From positions 29,506 through 93,505 of the forward strand of contig JAFABG010000018.1 of the NCBI GenBank assembly GCA_023426145.1: 64,000 nucleotides of DNA. The letters are read 5' to 3'. Below are positions 17,201 through 25,424 of the stretch, piece by piece (the first letter of the stretch is position 1; the number at the start of each line of letters is the position of its first letter). The position numbers were made by a program, and so were the translations under genes. Source of the stretch: Bacteroidota bacterium (GTDB lineage: Bacteria > Bacteroidota > Bacteroidia > Bacteroidales > Bacteroidaceae). The notes under the pieces were generated by a model, which made no database searches, was not told the DNA's origin, and saw only the letters and a list, made by a program, of their open reading frames with translations.

Positions 17201-17620
17201 GTTGTTGTTTCACAAACTCAAGCCACAATGGATGCTTATGGAGCTTCTAAGGTCACAGCAGATGCTCGTGACAATGGCGGAGCGATTGTCAACGGTCGTC
17301 CCATCGGTGCGCAAGACTACTATACAAAGATTGGAGGTTCTGCAGCTCAAGGTGGTATTGGATCTATGTATACGTATAGTGCAACAAATATACGTTTAGC
17401 TGAATTATCATTAGGCTACGATGTTCCTATCAATAAATATGTGGACTGGATAAAAGGGTTGAATGTTTCTTTCATCGGTAAGAATCTATTTTTCCTTCAC
17501 AGAAAAGCACCGTTCGATCCGGAGTTGACAGCAAGTACAGGGACATATTTCCAAGGCATAGATATGTTTATGTCACCAAGTCTCCGTAATTTAGGATTCT
17601 CAGTGAAAGTTAATTTCTAA
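14252..17620 (+). CDS. SusC/RagA TonB-dependent transporter with STN domain
   Basis: This 1122-residue outer-membrane importer carries a long signal region (cleavage near ENGYAQ, ~46), then an STN domain (~50-125, VSVEQVLNKIEEAS to QIILS). A carboxypeptidase-D-like plug extension follows (~135-205, GVVKDAAGDPLIGVNVKV), then the TonB-box region EVVVTALGIKKEAKS, the plug and a 22-strand barrel ending in NLGFSVKVNF. The STN domain is the part that talks to FecR, so this transporter both imports the glycan and triggers the ECF sigma factor. SusD follows after 24 bases. The glycan is not readable from the sequence; the neighbouring GH18 and GH29 suggest an oligosaccharide with GlcNAc and fucose. 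Confidence 0.95.
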   Translation: MKKNHSFIALCPKYALNLKLPLIMRISLALLFAVVLQLSAENGYAQRTHVAISMSNVSVEQVLNKIEEASDFVFLYNDKTIQKNRIVTVKNKSGKILDILNEVFKGTDVTYVIVDKQIILSTNKVQQAQQQSQLSIKGVVKDAAGDPLIGVNVKVKGSAVGAITDIDGRFTLKAAKGDVLEISYVGYASKMVKVVGDQPLNIVLTEDTEVLNEVVVTALGIKKEAKSLSYNVQQIGSDDITRIADANFVNNLNGKVAGVTINSSSAGVGGSSRVVMRGTKSLNGNNNALYVVDGIPMSDLSAASTQPSDSFEGAGQSGDPISGLNPEDIESISVLSGPSAAALYGSAAANGVVMITTKKGREGHTSVSVSNNTTFSAPLVLPEFQNTYGPTEVGSYYSWGSKLNTPSNYDPKDFFQTGVNVTNSASLSTGTDKNQTYLSLGTTNANGIIHNNNFERYNVTVRNVAKMLKDKLTLDLSFMLSSVKEQNMTSQGLYFNPLVPLYLFPAGDNFSKVQAYQRYNSERNLETQYWPYSTSLTLQNPYWITERIKIPNHKNRYMATASVKYDIAKWINVTARAKMDRNNERRERMYDAGTNTLFASKYGFYSKTNIENQQVYGELLLNINKYLADNKLNITANIGANFENNDYQSDYFGGKLKSVANLFTFGNVDPSEKNLADQYGYNLKKRAVFGSAQVGYKSMAYLDVTARNDWSSTFKGTNTGSFFYPSIGLSGIITDIFHCSSDIMPYMKVRISYSEVGNSPDVFLAIPTYALVDGVPVTQSRRPNPNLKPERTKSWEAGFNFVFFKNRVKIDGSIYQSRTYNQFFERTLSSTTGYKSEVVNGGRVDNKGIELSLRYEDKWGDFRWSSYLTYSLNKNKVVELLRNYEDPYTHELTSLDQIDMGGTSMYKMILTEGGSIGDIYVNTLRTDEHGAIYVHPSDQVVVTQPDKFVKVGNSAPKYNLGWGNTLGYKGLSLGFLFTARVGGVVVSQTQATMDAYGASKVTADARDNGGAIVNGRPIGAQDYYTKIGGSAAQGGIGSMYTYSATNIRLAELSLGYDVPINKYVDWIKGLNVSFIGKNLFFLHRKAPFDPELTASTGTYFQGIDMFMSPSLRNLGFSVKVNF

Positions 17621-17644
17621 TTAAACTTATAAATTGTAGAAGAT

Positions 17645-19240
17645 ATGATATTAAATAGAATACTATCATGGAACAGGCTTTCCATTCTTGGGATCTCATT
17701 TATGTTACTCAATACCACTTCTTGTATTGACTATGAGGATAATGTGAATCCGAATGAGGTGACAGAGGACATGATGAAAGTTGATAATTTGAAAACAGGT
17801 GCTTTCTTTGCTCAAATGTTGCGTCGGGTTGTGCTTATTAATGATGGTGGAATACTTGATTCAGACTATCAAATTGCTCAAAACTTATCCCATGATCTTT
17901 ATTCGGGATACATGGCTGCCACACTTGGATCAACAAATCACAACGGACAGTATAATTTTCAAGAGCAATGGGTAAATGCAACCTTTGATTATGCTTACAC
18001 TGGAATCATGTCCCCTTGGCAAAATATCCATAAGATTGCGACAGAGCAGGGACTCTCAGAGGTTGATGCTTTAACGACTATAGTAAAGGTGGAGGGTATG
18101 CACCGCATAGCCGACTCCTTTGGACCTATTCCTTATGTACAATATGGTTCATCTAGCTTATATGATAAATTGGATCTTGTGTATAATCAGTTTTTTAACG
18201 AACTGGATCATGCCATTGAAGTTTTAGATAATTATGTGAACGGAAATAGTAATGCACGATTGATGAGTGATTATGATTATCTCTACGGTGGTGATGTCGA
18301 GAAGTGGGTAAAGTTTGCCAATACTTTGCGCTTACGCCTAGCTATACGTATTGCATATGCTAACCCTGAATTGGCTAAGACAGAAGCCGAAAAATCGGCT
18401 CAAAATCAGTTCGGTTTCATTGAAAGTAAAGCAGATCGTGCTGAACTATCACACAACACTTTAACTTATCATCATCCTTTGCATGAAATAGCCTATAACT
18501 TTAATGCTGGCGATTGTCGCCCAGGTGCTTCGATTGTGGCCTATATGAATGGTCTGAATGATGCTCGTATTAGCTCTTACTTTACAGTAGCAGGTGATGG
18601 GGAATATCATGGAGTTCGTATAGGAATAACGACAAGTAATATGAGTAATTATCAAGGAAGTAAAATCTCCAATTTGAATATGAACCGTGCATCTACACCA
18701 GTGGTTTGGATGACGGCTGCTGAATCTTTCTTCTTACGTGCTGAAGGAGCTTTGCGGGGTTGGAATATGGGTGGTACTGCTAAATCATTCTATGAACAAG
18801 GTGTTCGAATATCATTTGAAGAGAATAATGCAGCAGGTGTCGATACTTATTTGGCTGACGCAACTTCCACTCCTGGTTCTTTTGAAGATAATGTTGGAAG
18901 CGATAATTACACTTTCAGTAGTAAGGTAACTCCAGCTTGGGATGATGCTGCTGATTTTGAAGGAAAATTGGAGAGAATCATTACTCAAAAATGGATTGCA
19001 ATTTATCCTGATGGTCCAGAGGGATGGAGTGAATATCGACGTACAGGTTATCCTGAGCTCATCCCTGTGGTGAGAAATAGTAGTAATGGAACTGTAGATA
19101 CTGAACTTCAAGTTCGCCGTTTACCTTATACCCGTGATGAAAAGATTAATAATCCGAGTGGTGTAGCTAGTGGTATAAGTGCTTTAGGTGGTCCAGATAC
19201 AGGTGGAACTAAGATTTGGTGGGATCAGAAGCCCCGTTAA
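17645..19240 (+). CDS. SusD/RagB-like outer-membrane glycan-binding lipoprotein
   Basis: This 531-residue lipoprotein forms the lid of the SusC transporter. The signal peptide ends in the lipobox-like LLNTTSC (Cys27). The acidic residues after Cys (IDYEDN) fit export to the cell surface. Alpha-helical TPR-like segments are visible (WVKFANTLRLRLAIRIAYANPELA) and the C-terminal part keeps SusD signatures such as VWMTAAESFFLRAEGALRGW and ITQKWIAIYPDGPEGWSEYRRTGYP. The carbohydrate is not identifiable from the sequence. It lies between SusC and the GH18 lipoprotein in the same direction. Confidence 0.93.
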   Translation: MILNRILSWNRLSILGISFMLLNTTSCIDYEDNVNPNEVTEDMMKVDNLKTGAFFAQMLRRVVLINDGGILDSDYQIAQNLSHDLYSGYMAATLGSTNHNGQYNFQEQWVNATFDYAYTGIMSPWQNIHKIATEQGLSEVDALTTIVKVEGMHRIADSFGPIPYVQYGSSSLYDKLDLVYNQFFNELDHAIEVLDNYVNGNSNARLMSDYDYLYGGDVEKWVKFANTLRLRLAIRIAYANPELAKTEAEKSAQNQFGFIESKADRAELSHNTLTYHHPLHEIAYNFNAGDCRPGASIVAYMNGLNDARISSYFTVAGDGEYHGVRIGITTSNMSNYQGSKISNLNMNRASTPVVWMTAAESFFLRAEGALRGWNMGGTAKSFYEQGVRISFEENNAAGVDTYLADATSTPGSFEDNVGSDNYTFSSKVTPAWDDAADFEGKLERIITQKWIAIYPDGPEGWSEYRRTGYPELIPVVRNSSNGTVDTELQVRRLPYTRDEKINNPSGVASGISALGGPDTGGTKIWWDQKPR

Positions 19241-19280
19241 AAGCGAATGAACATTGTTTAATGCAAAAAAACTAATTACA

Positions 19281-20222
19281 ATGAAAACAAAAATAACAGG
19301 TTTGCTGACTTTCCTTCTGGGAATATGTCTGTTCTATAGTTGTGATGCCGATGTGGAAGCACTCACGGTACAGAAACTGAAAACCTATGACGAACAATAT
19401 TTTGAAAATATTCGTGCTTATAAGAAGAGCGACCATGAGATAAGTTTTGCTTATTATGAATCCTGGTCGCCCATAGAAGGTGTGACTGGTTATAAAGATC
19501 CCGCATCTTGGGGAGAGCGGATGGTAGGCCTCCCTGATAGTATTGATATCGTAAATCTTTGGATGGGCATTCCTACGGCTGAAACGCATCCTGTAGCTTA
19601 TGCAGACATGCAATACTGCCAACAAAAATTGGGTACACGTTTTGTGATGCACGCAGATGCTTCTCATTATCGCCATCAATTCACTGTTGATGGAAAAGAT
19701 TATGATCTTAGCGTAAATAAAGATGATGAAGCGATGGCAGCTTATGCCAAATGGATTGTAAATCAAGTGCTAGAGCCAGGACTTGATGGTGTAGATGTTG
19801 ACTGGGAAGGTTGGAGTGGTTCCGATTTGATCAGACTTGTTAAGGAACTAGCGAAATACTTTGGTCCTGAAGGTACACAGCCTGAGAAGTTGCTAATCGT
19901 TGACTATTTTAGTGGAGCACCTCCAACAGACATTATACCTTATTGCGACTATATCGTTCAGCAAGCCTATAGTAATCAAGTTGGTTTCTTAACACAACCG
20001 AGTGGATTCCCACCAGAGAAGATGGTTTATTGCGAAACTTTTGGTGTGTTCTATGCAGATGGTGGACAACTAATGAATTATGCTCGTTGGGAGCCATCAG
20101 TTGGGCGTAAAGGTGGTTGTGGAGTGTTTTTCCTTGGACGAAACTATTACTCCGCATCCGGTATTCCCTATAATGAATTCAGAAAAGCTATTCAAATAAT
20201 GAATCCTTCCGTTAGCGAATAA
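19281..20222 (+). CDS. GH18-family glycosidase, surface lipoprotein (endo-beta-N-acetylglucosaminidase candidate)
   Basis: This 313-residue lipoprotein (signal ends LFYSC, Cys21, then acidic DADVE, fitting a surface location) has the GH18 catalytic motif DGVDVDWE at 169-176, with Glu176 as the proton donor. Other barrel strands read ISFAYYESWSP, IVNLWMGI and YIVQQAYSNQVGF, which places the substrate-assisting Tyr/Gln late in the barrel. The single-domain size and PUL setting resemble Bacteroides GH18 proteins that release N-glycans between the two core GlcNAc residues. A GH18-like glycan-binding role is possible, but the complete catalytic triad argues for activity. I chose the ATG at 19281; the upstream in-frame TTG lacks a ribosome-binding site and a signal peptide. 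It is the third gene of the SusCD operon. Confidence 0.82.
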   Translation: MKTKITGLLTFLLGICLFYSCDADVEALTVQKLKTYDEQYFENIRAYKKSDHEISFAYYESWSPIEGVTGYKDPASWGERMVGLPDSIDIVNLWMGIPTAETHPVAYADMQYCQQKLGTRFVMHADASHYRHQFTVDGKDYDLSVNKDDEAMAAYAKWIVNQVLEPGLDGVDVDWEGWSGSDLIRLVKELAKYFGPEGTQPEKLLIVDYFSGAPPTDIIPYCDYIVQQAYSNQVGFLTQPSGFPPEKMVYCETFGVFYADGGQLMNYARWEPSVGRKGGCGVFFLGRNYYSASGIPYNEFRKAIQIMNPSVSE

Positions 20223-20242
20223 CTAATGACTAAATAATAATC

Positions 20243-21454
20243 ATGATGAAAACATATATATTTAAACATTCCTTATTGGGAGTAATACTTGGTTTATCCA
20301 TTCTAAGTTGCACTGAGGGTGACAAGTTTGATTATAATAAAAATGTAGCTTTTATTACAGGAACAGAAACCACACCTATTACTAAATTTGTGGTTGAAGA
20401 TACACCTGCTACTTATGCAGTCACCGCTTCTACTACTATGACAGTTGAGAGTGACGTAAAAGTAAAATTTGCTATTGATAGATCATTGGTTGATGCCTAT
20501 AATGCGGAACATAATACTAAATATTATGCTATACCTGATGGAGCCGTGGCATTGGAAAGTGACGAAGCTGTGATTCAATCGGGAAAAGCATTCTCAACTC
20601 CGGTGAATGTAAAGGTTATTTCAACCGAAGACTTTGCCGAAGGTCGTGTTTATGTTGTTCCTGTAACCATGCAGCAAGTAGATGGAGTAGATATTTTGGA
20701 GCCTTCAAAAACTATTTTCTTACAAATATCTCGTGTCATTCATTTCACCTCTTTAAATATTAGTAATACGAATCTTTATAGTAATTTTATTTTTGCGGAT
20801 GATAAGAAGCAAGAGCTATCTAATTTTACGTATGAAATTAAATGTTATTCTAAGGAGTGGCATCGCATTGCACGTTTGTGTAGCTTTACTTCGGCAGACG
20901 AACAACGCTCAAGCATGCTTAGATTTGGAGAGAATGGCCTAGATGTTAATGCATTACAGTGGGTAAGTCCAACTGGTAGTATTGTATCTACCACTCCTTT
21001 TAGTACAGATCGTTGGTATATGATTTCTTTGACCTATGATGGAAGCAAGCTTACGATGTATGTGAATGGAGTGAAAGATGCCCAAGGGGATGGAGATGGC
21101 AAACCAGTTGATTTCCAACGATTCGAGTTAGGTATGTCATGGACGGGTTACCGTAGTTCACAGTATTTCAATGGTAGAATAGCTGAAGTGCGGGTTTGGA
21201 ATCGTGCATTGAGTACAGCTGAACTTCAGATGAACCTTTGTGGTGTCGATCCTCAGTCAGAAGGATTGATTGCTTATTGGAAGATGAATGAAGGAGGAGG
21301 ACATATCTTTAAGGATGCAACAGGCCATGGTTATGATATGGATTGGAGTAAGACAGCACGTGAAGTTTCTGAAGGAGCTGGTTTAAGCTACAATTTGGAT
21401 TATAGTAGTGCTATATCTTGGGACAGTGATGATAATAATAAGTGTAACCAATAA
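20243..21454 (+). CDS. DUF1735 and LamG-like domain lipoprotein
   Basis: This 403-residue lipoprotein has the signal MMKTYIFKHSLLGVILGLSI ending LSC (Cys23) followed by TEGDKFD, which fits surface export. Residues ~35-165 match the DUF1735 fold found in Bacteroides PUL proteins (VKVKFAIDRSLVDAYNAEH, ALESDEAVIQSGKA, VYVVPVTMQQVDG). Residues ~170-380 form a concanavalin-like LamG-type domain (RWYMISLTYDGSKLTMYVNG, RIAEVRVWNRALSTAELQMN, LIAYWKMNEGGG). It is likely a surface glycan-binding protein that assists SusCD. The ligand is unknown. No catalytic motif is visible. Confidence 0.82.
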   Translation: MMKTYIFKHSLLGVILGLSILSCTEGDKFDYNKNVAFITGTETTPITKFVVEDTPATYAVTASTTMTVESDVKVKFAIDRSLVDAYNAEHNTKYYAIPDGAVALESDEAVIQSGKAFSTPVNVKVISTEDFAEGRVYVVPVTMQQVDGVDILEPSKTIFLQISRVIHFTSLNISNTNLYSNFIFADDKKQELSNFTYEIKCYSKEWHRIARLCSFTSADEQRSSMLRFGENGLDVNALQWVSPTGSIVSTTPFSTDRWYMISLTYDGSKLTMYVNGVKDAQGDGDGKPVDFQRFELGMSWTGYRSSQYFNGRIAEVRVWNRALSTAELQMNLCGVDPQSEGLIAYWKMNEGGGHIFKDATGHGYDMDWSKTAREVSEGAGLSYNLDYSSAISWDSDDNNKCNQ

Positions 21455-21460
21455 TAAGTA

Positions 21461-22429
21461 ATGACTATGAAAATAAATACTTATGTCTTAGGATTGTTTG
21501 TTGTCGTCGGCATACTAAGCCTTCAATCTTGTGACGAAGAAACATATGATGTGGAAGGGAGTAGCCAAAACTATGTGTACATTAATTTAAATCAATGGGT
21601 TTCAGAGGACTATCCTGCTAATACTTTTCTCTATGATGTGCTGAGGACACCAATTAGTTATACCTTGGAGAGTGCTCCTGAAACAGTTAAAGTAGGTGTT
21701 CGTTCAACAAAAGTAGCTTCTAGCGATATAAAAGTTAGTTTGGATATTGATAGAGATGTTCTGATAAATGATTTTTCCTCTTTTCCTGAGGGGGTACAAG
21801 TTACGTTAGACAAGAAAGAACTTACGATTCCTGCGGGGAGTCTATTTTCTACAGATTCAGTTGTTGTTACCATAGAAGATGGAAAATGGGGAGAGTTCAT
21901 TAATAAGAACTATCTTTTACCGTTAAAAATTACTTCTGTAACAAATGCATCATTGAGTAAAACTCACTCTTCTGCTTATCTCGCTGTTAATACTTCTTTT
22001 ACGAATTGTGTTTCGGGAGCAACAGATGTGGATGGTACATTAATTGGTAATAGAGGTGCTTGGACAGCTAGCAATAATGGTGCAGATATAGGAGGTGTTT
22101 TATTTGATGGTAATACAAGAACTTATGCTTCTCAAGATGTTAGTTCAACTGTTATTGTTGATTTAAAAAGTGTGTACCAAGGTATAACAGGAATACGATT
22201 ACAGTTTTATTCCCGAAGCTATAGTCTTTCTAGTGCAGCAGTCTATACGAGTGCTACAGAAGATGGAAATTATGAATTCCAAGGAGATATCAATTTTACT
22301 CGTGCTTCACCACAGTATATTCGCTTTTATGAGGCTGTGAATGCTAAATATGTCAAACTTGAATTATTACCTTATAGTACTAGTTACGGAATTGTATTGT
22401 CTGAGTTTGATTTATATCAGAATGAATAA
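21461..22429 (+). CDS. DUF1735 and F5/8 type C-like lipoprotein
   Basis: This 322-residue lipoprotein has the signal VLGLFVVVGILSLQSC followed by the acidic DEETYDVE, which fits surface exposure. A DUF1735 domain occupies about residues 30-170 (VKVSLDIDRDVLINDF, LTIPAGSLFSTDSVVVTIEDG, NYLLPLKITSV). The C-terminal ~140 residues look like a discoidin (F5/8 type C, CBM32-like) fold: AWTASNNGADIGGVLFDGNT, VIVDLKSVYQGITGIRLQF and YVKLELLPYSTSYGIVLSEF. It is the fifth gene in a row with close spacing (6 bases after the preceding gene). A role in glycan capture is inferred. The start may be either of two adjacent ATGs (21461 or 21467). Confidence 0.8.
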   Translation: MTMKINTYVLGLFVVVGILSLQSCDEETYDVEGSSQNYVYINLNQWVSEDYPANTFLYDVLRTPISYTLESAPETVKVGVRSTKVASSDIKVSLDIDRDVLINDFSSFPEGVQVTLDKKELTIPAGSLFSTDSVVVTIEDGKWGEFINKNYLLPLKITSVTNASLSKTHSSAYLAVNTSFTNCVSGATDVDGTLIGNRGAWTASNNGADIGGVLFDGNTRTYASQDVSSTVIVDLKSVYQGITGIRLQFYSRSYSLSSAAVYTSATEDGNYEFQGDINFTRASPQYIRFYEAVNAKYVKLELLPYSTSYGIVLSEFDLYQNE

Positions 22430-22440
22430 ACGCAATTGAC

Positions 22441-22484
22441 TAAAGTCTCTCATAGTAACAGAAAAGTTATTATGAGAGACTTTT
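22441..22484 (+). terminator. Hairpin after the DUF1735 pair
   Basis: A near-perfect 18-19 base-pair stem (22441-22459 with 22466-22484, one wobble pair) closes a 6-base loop and is followed by TTATCTTA. No promoter box is visible between it and the next gene at 22503, so it may act as a partial terminator or an mRNA-processing and stability element. Confidence 0.6.
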
Positions 22485-22502
22485 ATCTTAGATAATAATA
22501 GT

Positions 22503-23240
22503 ATGATGCTACGTTTCTTTATATTTATTTGTTGTATCGATTTGCACTTGGCTGCAATATACGCACAGAACTTTTCCGAAGATTTGCTATTTAAAGAGCG
22601 TGTTTTTAATTTTGGAGAGATTAAGGAAGCAGACGGATTGGTCTCCCATCAATTTGAGTTTAAGAATGTTAGCCAGAAAGTTATTTCTATCAATGCAGTG
22701 ACAAGTGGTTGTGGCTGTGTTCATTTCGAATTTCCTAAGGAACCGCTTCGTCCAAACGCAGTAGGTAAAGTGAAAGTGACCTACAATCCAGCCTATCGAC
22801 CGGGATTTTTCAGTAAAGAGATTGTTGTTTTGAGTAATGACAATGCCAATTACAACCGCATTTGGATAAAAGGGACTGTGGTGCCCAGTCAACATCCCGC
22901 ATCAGAAAACTATCCATATAATTATGGGAGAGGACTTTGGATGAATTTTGAAGTCATGGCATTTGGAACTATGGACAAGGGAAGAGAGAAGATTATGAAA
23001 TTGAAGTACGTCAATGATACCGACAATGATGTTCAACTAACATTTGTTGTAATTGGTGGAAACACAGATCTTAAGTTCACGAGTCCGCGCTTGGTCAAAG
23101 CCCACGAAGAAGGTGTGATGCCCGTTGAGTATCAATATTCAGGAAAGTTTTCGAACGAAACACATGTTTATCCAGTGATCAATGGGCAAGCAATAATGAA
23201 ACCGTTGAAGATTACTTGTTTCAATAGGATGGACGAGTAA
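22503..23240 (+). CDS. DUF1573 domain protein, exported
   Basis: This 245-residue protein has a signal peptide (FIFICCIDLHLAAIYAQ) and then a DUF1573 domain (~25-120). The core reads FNFGEIKEADGLVSHQFEFKN, TSGCGCVHFEFPKEPLRPN and GKVKVTYNPAYRPGFFSKEIVVLSN, the usual Ig-like fold of this family. The remaining ~120 residues form a second beta-rich segment. The two Cys of SGCGCV are the conserved family feature. DUF1573 proteins are widespread in Bacteroidota and their function is not established. Here it sits between the DUF1735 lipoproteins and the fucosidase, separated from the former by a strong hairpin. I cannot assign a role. Confidence 0.78.
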   Translation: MMLRFFIFICCIDLHLAAIYAQNFSEDLLFKERVFNFGEIKEADGLVSHQFEFKNVSQKVISINAVTSGCGCVHFEFPKEPLRPNAVGKVKVTYNPAYRPGFFSKEIVVLSNDNANYNRIWIKGTVVPSQHPASENYPYNYGRGLWMNFEVMAFGTMDKGREKIMKLKYVNDTDNDVQLTFVVIGGNTDLKFTSPRLVKAHEEGVMPVEYQYSGKFSNETHVYPVINGQAIMKPLKITCFNRMDE

Positions 23241-23270
23241 TATAACCTATTTATAAATGAACAAGACACT

Positions 23271-25151
23271 ATGAAAATGAAGCCTACCATAACCTGTATC
23301 AATGCATTATGCACGCTACTTCTGGTCGGATGCCAAAGCATTTCTGCCCCAGAGGCCATTTTACCCATTCCTCAAGAAAAACAAGTTGAGTGGCAAAAGA
23401 TGGAAACTTATGCTTTTGTCCATTTCGGTCTCAACACATTTAATGATCGCGAATGGGGCTATGGGGATTCCGATCCGAAAACATTTAATCCTTCTCGTTT
23501 GGATTGTGAACAATGGGTGAGGACCTTTGTCAATTCAGGAATGAAAGGGGTGATTCTCACAGCCAAGCATCATGACGGGTTTTGTCTTTGGCCTACGCAA
23601 CTTACTGATTATTGTATAAGAAATACCCCCTATAAGGATGGTAAAGGAGATATCGTACGTGAATTGTCGGAGGCATGCAAGAAATATGGAATCAAGTTTG
23701 CCGTTTACCTTTCTCCATGGGATCGGCATCAAGCCAACTATGGAACAGCTGAATATGTAGACTACTTCTATAAGCAGTTGCACGAATTGCTTACCAATTA
23801 TGGCGATGTATTTGAAATTTGGTTTGATGGTGCCAATGGTGGCGATGGTTGGTACGGAGGTGCCAAAGAGACTCGTACGATTGACCGTAAAACCTACTAT
23901 GATTATCCGCGAGCTTATCAGATGATTGACGAACTGCAACCTCAAGCAGTGATTTTCTCAGATGGAGGTCCGGGGTGTCGTTGGGTAGGAAATGAGAATG
24001 GATTTGCCGGAGCTACGAACTGGTCTTTTCTTAGGGCAGGTGAGGTTTATCCGGGATATCCCAACTATCGAGAACTACAGTACGGTCATGCCGATGGAAA
24101 TCAATGGGTGCCAGCCGAATGCGATGTGTCTATTCGTCCGGGTTGGTTCTATCATCCTGAGGAAGATGACAAAGTGAAAACAGTAGATCAACTGACGGAT
24201 TTATATTACCGAAGTGTTGGGCATAACGCTACGCTCTTATTAAACTTTCCTGTAGATCGTAACGGTTTGATTCATCCTACCGATTCAATACATGCCGTTC
24301 AGTTTCATCAGAAAGTTCAGAAAGAACTGGCTACAAACTTGTTGAGCAGTGCAAAAGCCGTTGCTTCTGATGAACGAGGAGGTGCGTTTAAAGTCCGTGC
24401 AGTTACCGATGGAAAGTACGACACGTATTGGGCTACTCAAGATGGTGTGACTTCAGCCGATCTGACTTTTACTTTCAATCAGCCAACCAAGATCAATCGA
24501 TGCATGATTCAGGAATATATCCCTTTAGGCCAACGAGTTAAATCTTTTGTTGTAGAATATAAGAAGGCCAATCAATGGGTACCGATTCATTGTGACGAGG
24601 AAACCACGACCATAGGCTATAAGCGTTTGCTACGCTTTGATAGGGTTGAAACTGAAGCCTTACGCATACGATTTACTGATGCTCGAGCTTGCTTGTGCAT
24701 CAATGAAGTTGGAGCATATTATGCTCCAGATGCTATAGAGCGTGATTCAACCACCCATTCAGAGTTGAAGAGCTTTCCTTTCACACTTTTGGGAGTAACC
24801 CCGGAAGAAGGAGAGAAATGTAGGGATAAAAATGATCAAACTACCACTTTTATCCCTGGTCGGGAAGTCGTTCTTGATTTAGGTGAAAACCGTACGATTC
24901 ATTCATTCTATTATCTGCCTGATCAGAGTGAATATAATAAGGGATTGATCTCCTCCTATGAACTCTCCGTTGGAACTTCGGTTAAGGTGATGCAGGTGGT
25001 TGCACACGGGGAATTCTCGAATATACGCAATAATCCGATTCTTCAACAGCTAAATTTTAGTCCTGTTGAGGCTCGTTATGTGAAGCTTAAAGCAACTCGT
25101 ATGGTGAGTGAAGATGATGCTATGGGGCTGGCAGAAATTGGATGTCAGTAA
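23271..25151 (+). CDS. Alpha-L-fucosidase, GH29, with two F5/8 type C-like domains
   Basis: This 626-residue lipoprotein has a signal ending LLVGC (Cys21); the non-acidic QSISA that follows suggests the periplasm. The GH29 catalytic domain spans ~35-350 and shows YAFVHFGLNTFNDREWGYG, LTAKHHDGFCLWP and FEIWFDGANG, in which Asp186 is the expected nucleophile. Two discoidin/CBM32-like modules follow (~355-485, with TDGKYDTYWATQDG; ~495-626, ending MGLAEIGCQ). The catalytic sequence resembles the GH29 subfamily acting on alpha-1,3/1,4-linked fucose on GlcNAc, as in Lewis or core-fucose structures. That subfamily call is an inference. With the GH18 it points to a host N-glycan or another fucosylated glycan. 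Confidence 0.87.
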   Translation: MKMKPTITCINALCTLLLVGCQSISAPEAILPIPQEKQVEWQKMETYAFVHFGLNTFNDREWGYGDSDPKTFNPSRLDCEQWVRTFVNSGMKGVILTAKHHDGFCLWPTQLTDYCIRNTPYKDGKGDIVRELSEACKKYGIKFAVYLSPWDRHQANYGTAEYVDYFYKQLHELLTNYGDVFEIWFDGANGGDGWYGGAKETRTIDRKTYYDYPRAYQMIDELQPQAVIFSDGGPGCRWVGNENGFAGATNWSFLRAGEVYPGYPNYRELQYGHADGNQWVPAECDVSIRPGWFYHPEEDDKVKTVDQLTDLYYRSVGHNATLLLNFPVDRNGLIHPTDSIHAVQFHQKVQKELATNLLSSAKAVASDERGGAFKVRAVTDGKYDTYWATQDGVTSADLTFTFNQPTKINRCMIQEYIPLGQRVKSFVVEYKKANQWVPIHCDEETTTIGYKRLLRFDRVETEALRIRFTDARACLCINEVGAYYAPDAIERDSTTHSELKSFPFTLLGVTPEEGEKCRDKNDQTTTFIPGREVVLDLGENRTIHSFYYLPDQSEYNKGLISSYELSVGTSVKVMQVVAHGEFSNIRNNPILQQLNFSPVEARYVKLKATRMVSEDDAMGLAEIGCQ

Positions 25152-25300
25152 GCTATGAAATCAAGATAGATTAATAGGGGAGTACAAAAGGAAGAGTTAA
25201 CTGGTTAAAGGGATAAGAAAAAAATAAGTAAACCAGATGTAGGAATAATAAAAGTACAGAGTATGGATTGAATTCTATTGCAGAAGGTTTTTGTATCATG

Positions 25301-25375
25301 CTTTGAAACAAGTTGTATAGTGTAATGAAACAGATTGTTTCGTCCTATGAAACAACCCGTTTCATTACATGAAAC
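25301..25375. repeat. 22-base tandem repeats with GAAAC-N5-GTTTC dyads
   Basis: GAAAC occurs at 25305, 25327, 25349 and 25371, exactly 22 bases apart. Its inverse GTTTC occurs at 25337 and 25359, again 22 apart, and a degenerate GTATA lies at the corresponding place, 25315. Each full unit thus contains the dyad GAAAC-N5-GTTTC. The array lies 50 to 125 bases before the GH3 start, in a position for a regulator-binding or RNA-folding role. Confidence 0.7.
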
Positions 25376-25424
25376 ATTTTTGCAATCAGCAACGCGTAAT
25401 TTTTTAATGAAATGATATACTAAG

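Noticed and set aside
19272..19766. 164-codon open frame on the minus strand
   Set aside because: It lies opposite the GH18 coding sequence, has no recognisable domain, and its composition is that of a complement of a real gene.
22503..23240. DUF1573 protein as part of the fucosidase machinery
   Set aside because: Position alone suggests it. The family is widespread in Bacteroidota without a known link to glycans, so I did not assign a function.
23535..23945. 136-codon open frame on the minus strand
   Set aside because: It lies opposite the GH29 catalytic domain and shows no family motif.
25301..25375. Short CRISPR-like array
   Set aside because: The period is only 22 bases, the repeated part is about 10 bases, there are no spacers of constant unique sequence, and no cas gene is in the window.
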